A DNA stretch of 64,000 nt, taken from assembly GCF_028583425.1 (NCBI RefSeq), contig NC_072806.1:30240001-30304000 (forward strand), read 5' to 3'. Positions within the stretch are counted from its first letter, which is position 1. Every line of letters begins with the position of its first letter. A program made the translations under genes and the position numbers. This DNA comes from Eublepharis macularius. Lineage: Eukaryota; Chordata; Lepidosauria; Squamata; Eublepharidae. Positions 39,401-51,822 of this stretch are shown piece after piece. The notes under the pieces were generated by a model, which was not told the origin of the DNA, did no database searches, and was given only the letters and a program-made list of their open reading frames with translations.

Positions 39401-41454
39401 GGCTGTTTCCACATCGATGCTTTGCTGTCCCCCTCATGACATTGTATGCTTCTGTCTTTGCCTCCACTTTGCAGAAATTTTTCCCAAACCTACCATGGCA
39501 TGGGTTTTTTGTAAAGAGTTCACCAAAGAGCCTTTGGACACCAAGCGCATGGGAGAGTGCATGTTTGCAGATCCGTCACCCATAGGAGTCATTTTCCTTG
39601 CCTCACTCCCCATAGCCACCTCACAACCACCACATGGAGCCTTTTTAAAAAAAATGAATTGCTAGATCCCTATAGAGTTACAATGATTTATTGCCATGAT
39701 CTACTAGTACCAAGCTTTCATTTGTAAAAACGTATGTCTCTAGGCCTTTTCTCTGCGGAGTTATAAAGGGAAAGACACAGACTGCACATTTCCCCTTATA
39801 ATTCCTCAATAAAAATGACAAGATTTTTGCTCTTTTAAAGAATAATGAAATCCAGAAACTAGCAGAGCATTGCGATAGACTGTTAAAACATTATAATGCT
39901 ATTAAAATCTAGCAATTCCTGATTTTTTTTTCAGGAAAGCTACACAGAGAATTGTCTCTATGTGGAAACAGCTGTTATGACTATAAAGTTGAAACTTAAT
40001 GGACACTAAGCCGAAAAACAATATGGTACATAAGTAACATTTGGGACTTAGGATTGGACCTTATTTACTTTAACCCTTCAAAAGAAACCAGAATTCCCAT
40101 TGGGGTTGCAAGGACTAACCCTTTCTTCTGCATTTCCCTCTTCCTCTGAGCTGTTGCTCTTCCTCCCTGAGCAACAGGAGAAAAAAGGGCTATCCTACCC
40201 CCTCAGCCACCACTCCCTTGGAGCTGCTTCTGAAATACATGTCTCATTGATGTAGAATGCTCATAGGAGACCACGTAAGGTGATACAGTGCCAACCAGCA
40301 GACAACCCGCTCCTTGGGCCAGCCCCAGGATTCTCGTCAGTGGAGGGCTGCAGCTTCCTTTGTGCCTTTGCTTCCATGTGTAACACAGCAGGAGCTGGAA
40401 GGGCTGCTTTTGGGGACCTTGGGCAGAAAGCATGTAGCCCATCTCCAGACTCCACAGCATTCTTCCTCCTCCCCCACCCCGCTCCCATCCACCTATATGT
40501 CCTACATTTGCCTGTGTACCCTGCCTCTATCTACTCATGAGCCCTCCCCCAGTGCATACTCACAGCTGCCCACAGTCTCTTTTCCCAGTGATGCAAGGCA
40601 GTGGCTGACTGGGGAGAGCCACCCTGTGGTTGCCAAAAGTGCCACAACCATACCCCAGCTGTACAACCTTCCCCAGCAGTGTTGGCCATTACATGTACCT
40701 GAGAACACAGGTGGCAGAGTACTCATAAGTGGACAGGGAAAGGGTGCACTGATGGGTGGCAAGGCATGGAGCATGGAGTCGCCAGCAGTGGGCCCTGCTA
40801 GAAGCCCTGGTCGCTGATAGCTGGTCCGCCTCAGGGTATGCTGGCTCCATTCCTGGGGACGGGCAAAGTCGGTTGTCTTTCTCCAGCAGAAGGGGCCAGG
40901 TGGGGCCTCATTTCCACTGTGCTGCAGCATCTGCTTGAGATCTATAACTCAGTGTTAAGATGCCATCTTGTTTCACAACAGGAAAAAAGAGAAATAAAGA
41001 GACCTTGCAGTGTTCTTGTTTTTGTTTTTTTTACAGAAGTCGCCATAAAAGAAGTCCCACCACCCCACCCTCATGTGTCCTAATCTCCTTTGTGTCTCAG
41101 ATATTTTCACTGCAGTCAGTTGGGAAGGCAGGAGGAAGCAGCAGTGCTTGGGCTCTGCATTGCAACATCTGGAGAGGAGCCAAGCCTTAGCAGTCCCTTG
41201 ATTTCTTTTGGCCCCCAGCAAGGGAGGTCAGGGATGGGCAGGTCCAGGGTGACAGGGCATGGGTGCGAGAAGACGCAGCTCTTGCCTTTAGCGGTCATTG
41301 GGAAAGACTTGCGGGGCGGGGGGGGGGGCAATATTAAGCAACAGCTTTCCCCAGAAAGTGGGTGTTAAGCAGGGTGGCATTTTGCAGCTAGGAGCTCCAG
41401 ATTCCGTGATGTGTAATCACAGAAATTAATCCTATTTCTCTATATTTGAGTATC

Positions 41455-41640
41455 TTGTCTAGTATGTTCCTATCCCACCCTTCCTTCAGGGAGCTCAGGG
41501 CAGTGTATGCTGGTTACCCTCCTCCATTTCGTCTCCACTTTCACCCTGTGAAATAGGTTTGGCTGAGAGGAAAAGACTGGTCCAAGGCCACCCAGCAAGC
41601 TTAATTGCAGAGGTCTCTAACCACTGTAGCAGCTATTTGC
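41455..41640 (-). repeat. tRNA-derived SINE, diverged
   Basis: Minus strand; CCCTGTGAAATAGGTTTGGC and AAGGCCACCCAGCAAGC match the same family. Confidence 0.55.
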
Positions 41641-43621
41641 ATAATTTCCCTTATTTTACATAATCTAGTCATTCAGGTTTGCATAATTCTGCTTCTAGTG
41701 GTCATGGGAAGGGGGAAGGCCTGCTTCTTGTTACTGAGATTCGGCCATCTGTCTGGCTCAAGCAGGAATTGCTCACATATGGAGGGCTAGAAGCTTGTTT
41801 TTTGTTTTTTTGGGGGTTTTTCTCCCAGTGGAAGTGGAAAATCTCATACACTTTGTAGTTTTCCCCTAAGCAGTCCCCCAATCTGCCTTCTAGTCTTTCT
41901 GGAGTGCTATTTAGTGTTTCCACCAGCCTGCTTGTTGGTTATGCATGAGGTGTTAAAGGCTTGGAATGCCCACGAAAAGCATAAAATGCATTGCTTTAAA
42001 AAAGGAATAACTTGATAAAAATAATAGCTACAATAAATGCTTTTAAAACATCTTTTTGTTTGCCGTTGAATATACCCAAGAGCCATCTTTTAAATATTGG
42101 TAAGAATTTTATCTTCTCTCTCCCCCGATTGAAATCTGAACACTGAACCTATTTTCCCTCTTGACTACGAGATGGAATAGAAACTTGCCCCCTCCCCACC
42201 TTTTTCAAAAATAGAATCTGCAATTACCAGAATGCTGACCTCTGAACCTGATACTAAATTTATACAGGCCTACGTATGCCTAGGGACAAAACCTCAGTGA
42301 GTCTGGGGGAAGCTGATCCCGACAGATGTTCCAGGCTTTTCCCTTGAATTTTCAGAGGAGTTTGTTTTTTTTTTTTTTAATCTTTATGGGCGTTTTAGTT
42401 AGGAAATTCTGAAAAATGTAAATTATTTTGTACGATTATTCACTAATAAATGAACTTGCTCCCACTGATTATCCTGCGAAGATACTAGAATAACTAATGT
42501 GTGCGTGCGCGTTCTGGAATTTTTGTAAATTATACAATGCTAATATTCAGTACAACACAATAACTTCAGACACACTGTCTGTTTTGGCTGTTCCACTTTA
42601 ATCTTCCTACCATCTAAGTGTCCCCTTTGGCCCTCTAACCACAAACTGTTCTGGCTGCAAGTCTGTGTATACATGTTATATAGCAAGTCATTTCCTGTTC
42701 AAGTCCAGAGATAATCGGACAGACACAATCGCCCGACCGCTTCTCCTTTTTTCTGCATTTCACATTTCCTCTTCACATGTTTGAGAGATCCTCACTCCAG
42801 AGTGAGGTCACTCTTATCCTTGGCAATCACCGCAACTAGCTGGGGGAGGGATTCCCCCACACTTCTTCCCCTCTCCGGTGGTATTGAGTAAACTGGTGAA
42901 ATTTCTGAAGAGTTTCCCAAGAGTAGGGAAGGCCGAGGACATAGCAGAGAACTTTCAAAAGATGAAACTACGGTTTGTCCCAACTGACCTGCAGAAGAAA
43001 TAAAAGACAACCAAACTAACAACCATGGCCAGTGTTTAACTAGTTAAACTGGTGAGGTTAAAGCAAGCTAGCGGAAAGGTGGAAGCTCTTGACAAGACAC
43101 AAATGATTACAAGAGGTACTTAAGGGCAGGCAAGCTAGTAAAATAAGTTTCTGAGCTGGCAATTTTATTGGATTTTCCCCCCAAGGCTGTAGTAGGGCTC
43201 ACTCTCGTTCCAAGTGGAAGAAGACAGATGAAATGATAAAAATTCTGCATACAGGTTTGAACACCTTCATCTCCAAGAAGACATGCTAGAGCAGGAAAAG
43301 GTGCTGAAAAGGGCAAGCCCAGTGATCCGAAAGTTGCAGGCCCCCACCATGAAAGTCTCCCGAATGTGGGGCTTTTCACTTTGGAAAATCGATAAATGGG
43401 AGACATGATGGAGGTTTATACAGTTATGCATGGAGTGAAAAAAGCTGAGAGAACTATTTCTCCCTCTTCTGAAATACTAGAACTCAAGAGCACCCAGCAA
43501 AGTGAATGGGCTATACAGTCAGAACAGAAGCTGTAACAGCATTCCACTCCCAGTCACCAAAGCTAGGGAGATTCAGATCTGATTGAAAGTGAAATTGGCA
43601 AGGCAAAAGTACTATCTCTGG

Positions 43622-43782
43622 GGATGGTTGTTGGGGGTTTTCCGGGCTGTATTGCCGTGGTCTTGGCATTGTAGTTCCTGACGTTTCGCCAGCAGCTGTG
43701 GCTGGCATCTTCAGAGGTGTAGCACCAAAAGACAGAGATCTCTCAGTGTCTCCGGCCGTGAAAGCCTTCGACAATACATATC
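43622..43782 (-). repeat. Penelope-like repeat with different hammerhead-like core
   Basis: On the minus strand the order is CTGAAGA, T, GCCAGC-loop-GCTGGC, GAAAC, then GTCAGGAACTACAATGCC. This widespread reptile repeat has the same CTGANGA/stem/GAAA layout as the other families although its other sequence differs. Confidence 0.55.
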
Positions 43783-44402
43783 TCTGGGGAATTTGCGCTC
43801 ACAGGGCATCTTGTTGAAATTGAGCTGCCAGCCATCCAAAGTGGCAGTCCAGTTTTTACAAGGTCTCAAGGCAGAGCGCCTCCGCACTCCCCTTTGTGTG
43901 TTCCTTTTAAAGCAGGCCACCGAATGACTACATGCATGTGTGACAGAAGCCACATGTTTCTGCACATTGGCTGGGCATCCTGTTTTCTGAGATTTTCTTT
44001 ACCTTCTCCCTCAATGCAGAGCAGAGGCAGACTTGGTCTCATCTCCTGAACCCTGGCAGCTGGGTCGCAGGGGCATTCCCAGCGCTTTAAAAGCAGGAGC
44101 CTGTCCCATATGAAAATTAGTCTCATCTTGAGGGGTGAAGGAAGGAAGAAAACATGGTCCAGATGCCAGCAACTGAAGTCCATTTTGCAGCACTGAAGGC
44201 AGGATTGGCACTCTGGACAGCAGGGAGGGACACATTGCATGTTTTAAGTGAAGTCTGTAGACACTGCGGGCTTACAAGAGATTATTGGGCAACACATTTA
44301 ATTTATTTTTCCTGCATTCCCAAAATCAAAGCAAGATGTTTATTGGTTTAGCCAAAAGCTATTGCAAAACTTCACAGATGGATGCCGTAAAATATCAGTT
44401 TG

Positions 44403-44840
44403 GGGAGCATCCATGGCTCAGCAGGAGAACACATGCTTTGCATGCAGAGAGCTGGTGTGGTGTCTTGGTTAGAGGCTCAGGCTAGGCCTGGGGGAAGCCA
44501 AGTGCAAATCATCACTTGGCCATAATGCTCAGTGGGTGCCCACAATCCATTTTCTCTTTCACCCTAGCCTACCTCATCAGAATGTTGTGGAGGATAAAAT
44601 GGAGAAAGGGAGAAGTGTGAACTCTGTATGGAGATTCTTGGAGGAAAAGCAGGATACAAATTAGAGTGACAGATAGCACAAGGTCCCAAATTCAATCTCC
44701 ACCAGTTCAAGTTAAGCCAAGGCAGCAGATGTTGGGGGGAAAGCTTTCTCTGTGTCCTAGTCACTGCAAGTTAGAGTGGATTATACTGAGCTAGATAGAC
44801 CACCAGTGTGACTTTTTCAATGGCAGCTTCATGTGTTTAG
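44403..44840 (+). repeat. SINE nested in SINE
   Basis: A GGCTCAGTGG-type SINE starts at about 44,403 (ATCCATGGCTCAGCAGG) and is interrupted after GCTTTGCATGCAGA. A second SINE of another type (GAGCTGGTGTGGTGTCTTGG to GAAAAGCAGGATACAAATT) fills about 44,448-44,667. The first then resumes at AAGGTCCCAAATTCAATCTC and runs to GGCAGCTTCATGTG. Confidence 0.75.
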
Positions 44841-45504
44841 TGAGTTCAGAGCCAGCCTTAACACACGATTGGCAGATCACCCCTGCAGTGTGTAGCATTT
44901 CTCAAGAAAAAGGTTTATCTGAGCCTCTACGCTGCTGCCACGAAAAGAGGTCATTCAGCAAGGTCCAAAGTTTATCAGATTTCTTCCAGAGGTTTCTGTA
45001 CTGTAGGCAACCCAGACTGGCCGCAGTGGCTTCATGACAATCCATACTTGCCTTTTACATGGAAAGTTCATGGGCTGATGGAAATCACAGCCTCAGCTTT
45101 GAAAGCTCAGTGCCCTGTAATATCAAACATTTAGAACAGGTTTATTTTAAACTACCTGGGGGAGTTTGTCCCCCCCTCCCCAAATCAGCAGGAAATGCAG
45201 ATGGTATCCCTTGCGATGCTGCTGGAGGCATTTCTCAGCCACACCGCTTCTCTAGTGCTCTGGTTTAAGCCTTCTGAGCTCCATGCAGGGATGCTGCTGT
45301 GGCAGTTGGAACACACGTGGTCTCATCAGCTACTTTCTTGCAAGTTGGTCTTGATGACAGGACCTTAAAGAATACTGCAAATAGCCAGCTCTTGGCATCT
45401 GCTCTGAGCCTTTCTGATCACTCACTACCTCTCCTGACCATGTGAAAGTATCTTCTCGGCCCATTCCCTCTCCCATGATCCCTTCCCTTCTCAGTTTGTT
45501 ATTC

Positions 45505-45625
45505 ATGACCAGCGCATAATTAACTTGTGGAACTCACCACCAAATGATGCGATGATGGCTGCTGGTTCAGACTGTTTTAAAGGGAGCCTAGACAAATTGT
45601 GATTCATTTTGATACTAAATAGAGG
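45505..45625 (+). repeat. Reptile interspersed repeat fragment
   Basis: TTAACTTGTGGAACTCACCAC to GGAGCCTAGACAAATTGTG resembles 60,475-60,598. Such GGAACTC(CC)TGCCAC-type units are seen in LINE 3' regions; the class is uncertain. Confidence 0.4.
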
Positions 45626-46411
45626 GAGAATGTCTCTAGGTACCAAATGCATGACAAATAAGGAGGGAGGCCTGTGGCATCTGTGGCCTTCCTAAAATGT
45701 CACTCTGCAGGGACTCTTGGACCTAATGCAGCAGCATGCTTGCTTTCTTGTGTGTGTCCCCTTGTATTGCAGGGGGGACTTTTTTCTGCTTGGGAATGAT
45801 TCTGTGTTAATAACAAGTCCTAAAAAGCTGGGCAGGTCAACCAAGGCTCTGGCCGACAGCCAGTCTGCCTTGTCAAATTAAATAGGAGACGTTTCCAAGT
45901 CTGCTTCCCACTCGCCCCCCTACTCTGAAAAGGATTATTCGCTCAAAGGAAAGGCTTCTTAGACCTCCCCTCCCCTCTTTTCCAATCTGCTTCTTTGGCT
46001 CCTGGCAATTGAACCTGGCCAACCAAACTTTGCAACGAGAGAGAGAGAGATCAGCACTGTGGCTTCTATATGATGAGGCTGGGCTAGGTCAGGCCTAATA
46101 GCTGCCAGGCAAAATAATAGCCAGGATTTGTTTAAAGAAGAAGCAAAGGTGCCAGGCCAGGCATAGCTACTTCCAAGTTTCCCTGACTTTTTTTTTTAAA
46201 AAAAAATCTCAGTCCAAACAGGAATCTACAGCTCCATGTAGGTGAACAGATGCTTCAGTTTTGTAAGTGTCCAGTGTGGCTTGGTTGTTCCCACCAGGAC
46301 CTTCTCTTTGGCTTGGTGTGGCTGTGGGGAATGCCTGATGAATGTTTGCAGTGGCAAGCCAAGAGCCAGAGTTGTTGTTTTTCTCCATCCATGAGCTACA
46401 ACCCTCAACTA

Positions 46412-46621
46412 AGGATGCCAACCTCCAGCTGAGACCTGAAGATATGCTGGAATTACAACTGATCTCCAAACTACAGAGATCAGTTCCCCTGGAGAAAATG
46501 GCTGCTTTGGAGGGTGGGCTCTATACCATTATACCCTGCTGAGTTCCCTCCACAAACCTCAGTCTAGGCAGACTCCATCCCCAAATTGCCAGGAATGTCC
46601 CATCCTGGAGTTGGCAACCCT
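46412..46621. mobile_element. MITE with GGTTGCCAAC-type ends
   Basis: The ends GGATGCCAACCTCCAG and CTGGAGTTGGCAACCC are inverted copies, and the interior contains GATCAGTTCCCCTGGAG and GCCAGGAATGTCC. Related copies lie at 36,754-36,942 and, partly, at about 34,925-35,102. Confidence 0.65.
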
Positions 46622-46739
46622 ACATAACCCACATACTATGCACTTTGCAGTGATATGGGCTTTCCATAGAAAATTTGAATGGAAAAATTTTCCCATGTGA
46701 ATTTAAATAAATAATTTAAATATTTAAAAAGTGTTATAT

Positions 46740-49700
46740 GTGTAGTGTGTGTGTGATGTGCCATCATGTCGCCTCCGACCTACGGCAACCCTATGAATGA
46801 AAGACCTCCAAACTGTCCAATAATTAACAGACTTGTTCAGATCTTGCAAACTGGAGAATGTGGCTTCTTTTATTGAGTCCAGCCATCTTGTTTTAGGCCT
46901 TCCTCTTTTCCTACTGCCTTCCACTTTTCTAGCGTTATTGATTTTTCCAGAGAGTCTCGTCTTCTCATGATGTGACCAAAGTATGATAAGCTCAGTTTTG
47001 TCATTTTAGCTTCTAGGGAGAATTCGGGCTTGATGTGATCTAGAACCACTTTTTTGTTTTTTTTAATTTGGCTGTCCATGATATCAGCAAAACTCTCCTC
47101 CAGCACCATATTTCAAATGAATCAATTTTCTTCCTGTCAGCTTTCTTCATTGTCCATCTTTCACATCCATACATAGTGGAGAATACCATAGTTTGGATTA
47201 TCTAGATCTTGGTTCCTAGAGAGACATCCTTATTTTTAAGGGTCTTTTCTAGTTCCCTCAAAGCTACTCTTCCAAGTCTCAATCTTCTTCTGATTTCTTG
47301 GTTGCATTTTCTCTTTTGGTTGATGATTAAGCCAAGGAATAAAAAATCTTGAACCATGTCAGTGTCCTCATAGACAACTTTAAAATTGTGTAATTCCTCT
47401 AGTCAGTATTTTAGTCTTCTTGATATTCAGCTGTAATCCTGCTTTGATGCTTTCTCCTTTAACCTTCATCAGTACTTGTTTCAAGTCTTCACTCTTTTCT
47501 GCCCGTAATGTGGTGCCATCTGCATATCTCAAATTGTTAATGTTCCTTTCACCAATTTTTAACTCCACCTTCTTCTAAATCTAATCCAGCTTTACTTATG
47601 GTATGTTCTGCATAAAGGTTGTACAGGCAGGAAGATAATATGCATGCTTGTCTGACACCTTAGCCAATTAGAAACCATTCTGTTTCCCATATTGTATACT
47701 AACAGTAGCCTCTTGTCCAGAGTACAGGTTTCATATCAAAACAATCAGATGTTGTGGCACAACCATTTATTTTAACACCATCCATAGCTTTTCATGATCC
47801 ACACAGACAAGAGCCAGTTTGGTATAGCGGTTAAGAGCGCGGGACTCTAATTTGGAGAGCCGAGTTTGATTCCCCACTCCTCCACTTGAAGCCAGCTGGG
47901 TGACCTTGGGCTAGTCACAGTTCTCTGGAGCTCTGTCCGCCCCACCCACCTCACAGGGTGTTTTGTTGTGGGGATAATAATGGCATACTTTGTAAACCGC
48001 TCTGAGTAGGCATTAAGTTGTCCTGAAGGGTGGTATATAAATCGAATGTTGTTGTTGTTGCTAACATGGGCTGATTTTCTTCTGAAATTCCTTGATATGT
48101 TCCATTCACTATCATAAATTTGCTATGTGATCTCTAGTGCCTCTTCCTTTTCTTAATCCAGCTTGAACATCTGGCATTTCTTGTTCCATGTATAGTAAGA
48201 GTCTTCGCTGTAGAATTTTAAGCATCACTTAGCTTGCATAGGAAATTAATGTGATAGTCCAATAGTTGCTGCACTCTTTGGCATCCCCTTTTTTGGGAAT
48301 TGGAATATGGACTGTTTCCAGTCTGTAGGCCATTGTTTTGTTTTCCATATTTGTTGACAGATTCTTGTTAAGATTTTGATGGATTCAGTTTCTGTAGCTT
48401 GAAATAGCTCTATTGGAATCCCATGTACTCCAGGTGCTTTATTTCTCCCAATTGCTGTGACTGCAGCTTTCACTTCATTTTCTAAGATTTCTGGTTCTTC
48501 ATCAAAAGATTCTTCGTCAAAGGTATCTGTCATCTTTCCATCTCTTCTGTATAGTTCTTCAGTGTATTGTTTCCATCTTTCCTTTACTTTGTCCTGATGG
48601 GATACTATGTTGATCTTTCAATTCTGAATTTGACTTTCCCTTTGCTTTTCTGGATCCTGGATCTTATGGAACAGATCTCTTGTTCTTCCTTCTTTGTGGT
48701 TCTCTTCTATTTCTTTGCATGGGTTATTATACTAATTTTCTTTGTCCCTCTATGCAAGTAGCTGAAAAGCTGCATTTAGAATTCTGATTCTATTTCTGTC
48801 ACCTTTTTCTTTTGCTTCTCATCTGTCGTTAGCAATTTTAAGAGTTTCCTCATTCATCTATTTAAGCGTCTCCTTTTGACTAAAGGAATAGTCCTGCACA
48901 TTCTTCCTAGAGAATATCTCTGGTTTCAGCCCATAGTTTTTCTGTGTCACGATCAATTAAACTTAATATCGCAAATCTGTTCTTTAAATGGTCTTCTTCA
49001 GAAATATTATTTAGATTATATTTCGGCACTATGATTTTTTTTGTGTTTCTTTTTAGCTTCATTCTAATTTTTGATAATAGCAACTCATGATCTGTATCAC
49101 AATCAGCTCCTAGTCTTGTTTTAGCAGGTTGTTGGCTTCACAAAATTCTATGAGTTGCTCTCCTGCTTCATTTTTTGATCCTAGTCCAAATTTTCCAACG
49201 TTTGACTCTACTTTGTCTCCTACTTTTGCATTCCAGTCACTTATGATTATCAGCATACTTTGTTTAGATGTATCATCAATTTCTTCTTGGACATTTGCAA
49301 AAAAGTTTTCAATTTGTTCCTCCTGAGCATCTGTAGGTGGGGCATAAACTTGAATGATAGTTATGTTAATAGGCCTTCCGTGAAGTCTGATTGATATTAT
49401 TAATTGGTCCGACTTTGCATTATAGCTCTTGACTGCTTGTGCTATGGCTTGTCTCATTATAAGAGGAACACCGTTTCTTTTGAGTTTGTCATTTCTGCAG
49501 TAAAACACTTTGTTTTGGTTTATTTTACTGAAAATGCCCTGATTCGGTCCACGTTAGTTCATTCACACCCAGAATTGTGATGTATAAATATTTCATTTCT
49601 TGTTTTATGATTTCTAGCTTATCTGGTTCATACATCTCACATTTCGTGTTCCTATTATATGTATTGCACAGCTTTGGACGTTCCTTTTGCATATATTCAC
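46740..49700 (-). mobile_element. RTE-BovB LINE, nearly full length, decayed
   Basis: Minus-strand pieces lie in the right order for one ORF2. The endonuclease is at 49,508-49,110 (INITIIQVYAPP, SDWNAKVGDKVES, KFGLGSKNEAG). The RT start is at 48,533-48,246 (AIGRNKAPGVHGIPIELFQ). The RT catalytic region is at 47,568-47,380, where the usual YADD reads YADG. The C-terminal pieces are at 47,109-46,724 (LSYFGHIMRRRDSLEKSI, RKRGRPKTRWLDSIKEATF). These are BovB family signatures. Several frame breaks and a SINE insertion (47,812-48,060) make it inactive. BovB is abundant in squamates and known for horizontal spread. Confidence 0.92.
47812..48060 (+). repeat. Sauria-type tRNA SINE inserted in BovB
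   Basis: Begins GAGCCAGTTTGGTATAGCGG, carries A-box and B-box-like motifs (GAGTTTGATTCC), the CACTTGAAGCCAGCTGGGTG core, and ends GGGTGGTATATAAATCG with (TTG)n. It is opposite in strand to the BovB and interrupts its ORF2. Confidence 0.88.
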
Positions 49701-49970
49701 ATCAGCAAATTTAAATAATGTTACCTAAGGAAGATATTATGGATGTGTATGGTGGGATTTCACTGGACCCCTGGAACGACAGCTAACTGTAATATTGGTG
49801 CTTCTTGCCAACAGTTAAAAACAATTAACAGTTAAAAAACAAATGTCTAGTCCTTATGTCTATGAAGTTAGGCTTGAAAGCAGGCTAAGCTCTGCCTACT
49901 TAAATATACTTAAAGAAAAAAACCTTAAAATATACTTAAGAATACTTTTTAAAAATTTTAAAACTTTAAC

Positions 49971-50033
49971 GTTGCAATCCTAAGCAGAGTTACTCCAGTC
50001 TAAGCTCATTGATTTCAGTTTCGGATTGCACTG
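49971..50033. repeat. Small palindromic MITE remnant
   Basis: GTTGCAATCCTAAGCAGAGT and CGGATTGCACTG match the same family, with the second arm shortened. Confidence 0.45.
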
Positions 50034-51001
50034 AAAGAAACCGCAAGGACTAAATGAACAAGATTTCCAGTGAATTGAGGGAGGCACTTCAGTATCCAAG
50101 CCAACTAGCAAAGTAGAATGAATTATGTGAATTAAACTTATACAATCTACTTGGTTTGCATAATTTATATAGGAGGCAGAACTCAACTTTTCTTGCTACA
50201 GAATTTGTATTGCCCGGACACAGAATTTTAAGTTTTCCTGGATACACTATATTAACCCTACTTATTTTGACAGAATTATTTTTATGTAATGCTTTTTAAA
50301 TGGTTTCTTCATTCGGTCTCAGCTAAACCTTCCAAAACAGCTTGCAAAAATTATAACACATATTATAATAATAAAAGGGAAAAATGGCAACCAAACAACA
50401 GCATGAAATCAATGACAAAATCCCAGTGTAAAAGCTATCTCATAAACCTCTCATTTCTCAAAGGCCATGCCCTAAACCGCAAATGTCAGAGTAGAGAAAC
50501 AAAGCAATACATCTGCACTGATCAAAACCCTCAGAACCGAACAGGCCTGCCAGAGGGAATAGAAATGTTCTTGTTTGTTACCTAACACAGAACAGATTTG
50601 GCACCAGGCAGATAGAAGTGGAGGTAACACAAAGAGGTTTTGTGAGTCAGTGGTACAAGGGCTGTACGGGGAATACCTGTGTTAAAGTTCCTCAGCCCGC
50701 CATGAAGTTTGCTTGGCTAGTGATTCTGCCAGCTAAATCTACCTCAAAAGCTTCCTAGAAGAATAAAAAAGGAAGAACCATGTATATTAACCTGAGCTTG
50801 TTGAAGGAATGGGAGGATAAAAACCTAATAATACGATATTTGGTTAGTGATCACAATGGAAAAAGCCCTGTCACTGGTAGATGAGATCTGTCCAGAAATA
50901 ATAAAGGGAGATAGTAATAATGAGTACACTTAGTTTGGCTCTCCTTTACCTGGTGTGTTGAGATATCACTACAAACTCAATTTATAGCGTGACTGAGAGT
51001 C

Positions 51002-51822
51002 TCTCTATACAAGACGCCTCGGCGCACGTTCATCAAGTGTAGGGAGATGCAATGTTTTAATAATAATAATAATAATAATAATTTAAAAAAATAATTTATT
51101 GCTATCATTGGCCAGTAAACAGTTTGAAGGGAAGCGAGTAAATAACAATTAAGAAAATAATGATGTTAAAAACAGAATACATTCCCATATAAACAGAGGT
51201 TTAAAATTTCAAATATTCAAAAAATTAAGTTAAAATATCAAAACTGAAGATACAATTAAACCTATCTATGATTCTTTATCTCTCTCCTAATTTGGTAAGC
51301 CGACCATCCAACGTTGGCAACCATCCTGGTCAACTTTTGATTGTTTCTCACCAATATAATTGACAAAAGAATTCTTCTGTTGCGACCTGGATAAGCATTA
51401 ATAATAGGGTTGATAAAAACTTCCCTGATGTTATGGTATAAACTACAGTCAAAAAAGACATGTTCTGACATTCCTGTTAGCCAGGAAGCGTAGTTTAAAA
51501 AGACAGAGCTGGCAGAGATTGCTCCTCAGAGGGTTTGTTAATTTCATCTTCTCCTCCAGGAAGGCTCTGTCAATTTCACCTCTCTAGTCTAAAACTGCAG
51601 GAGATCATGTCCAGAGGGCAGCAAGGAATGGAAATGGGCTGGAGCTACCTTCCAGAGCTGGGCTTGAACCTGGAAAGGTTATAATGGGCTGAAGTTTCCC
51701 TTTTGGCCCCTTCACGCAGCTCCAGTATATAGCAAAGCCTTTGCCCTGCTGTCAGCTCTGTCCTGGCTATCATTGCAACTCCCAACACATGTTCTTCATG
51801 TGTCTTATGTCTTATGTAGAGA
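51002..51822. mobile_element. Long-TIR foldback element, copy 2, split by a LINE
   Basis: The same family as 32,401-32,780. The left arm (TCTCTATACAAGACGCCTCG) runs to GCAATGTT, is interrupted by a LINE fragment, and resumes at TGTTAGCCAGGAAGCG. The right end is TTATGTAGAGA. Without the insert it would be about 400 bases, like copy 1. Confidence 0.7.
51057..51473 (-). mobile_element. 5'-truncated LINE fragment inside a foldback element
   Basis: On the minus strand 51,262-51,471 encodes a LINE ORF2 C terminus: MSEHVFFDCSLYHNIREVF, then INAYPGRNRR. The EHVFFDCSLY block is the zinc-knuckle-like end of a jockey/CR1-type reverse transcriptase. The 3' end carries an (ATT)n tail and the flanks share TGTT, a likely short target duplication. 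Confidence 0.7.

Noticed and set aside
43866-44240. A 124-codon Cys-rich frame on the minus strand
   Set aside because: No recognisable domain, overlapping frames of similar length, and no splice or promoter support.
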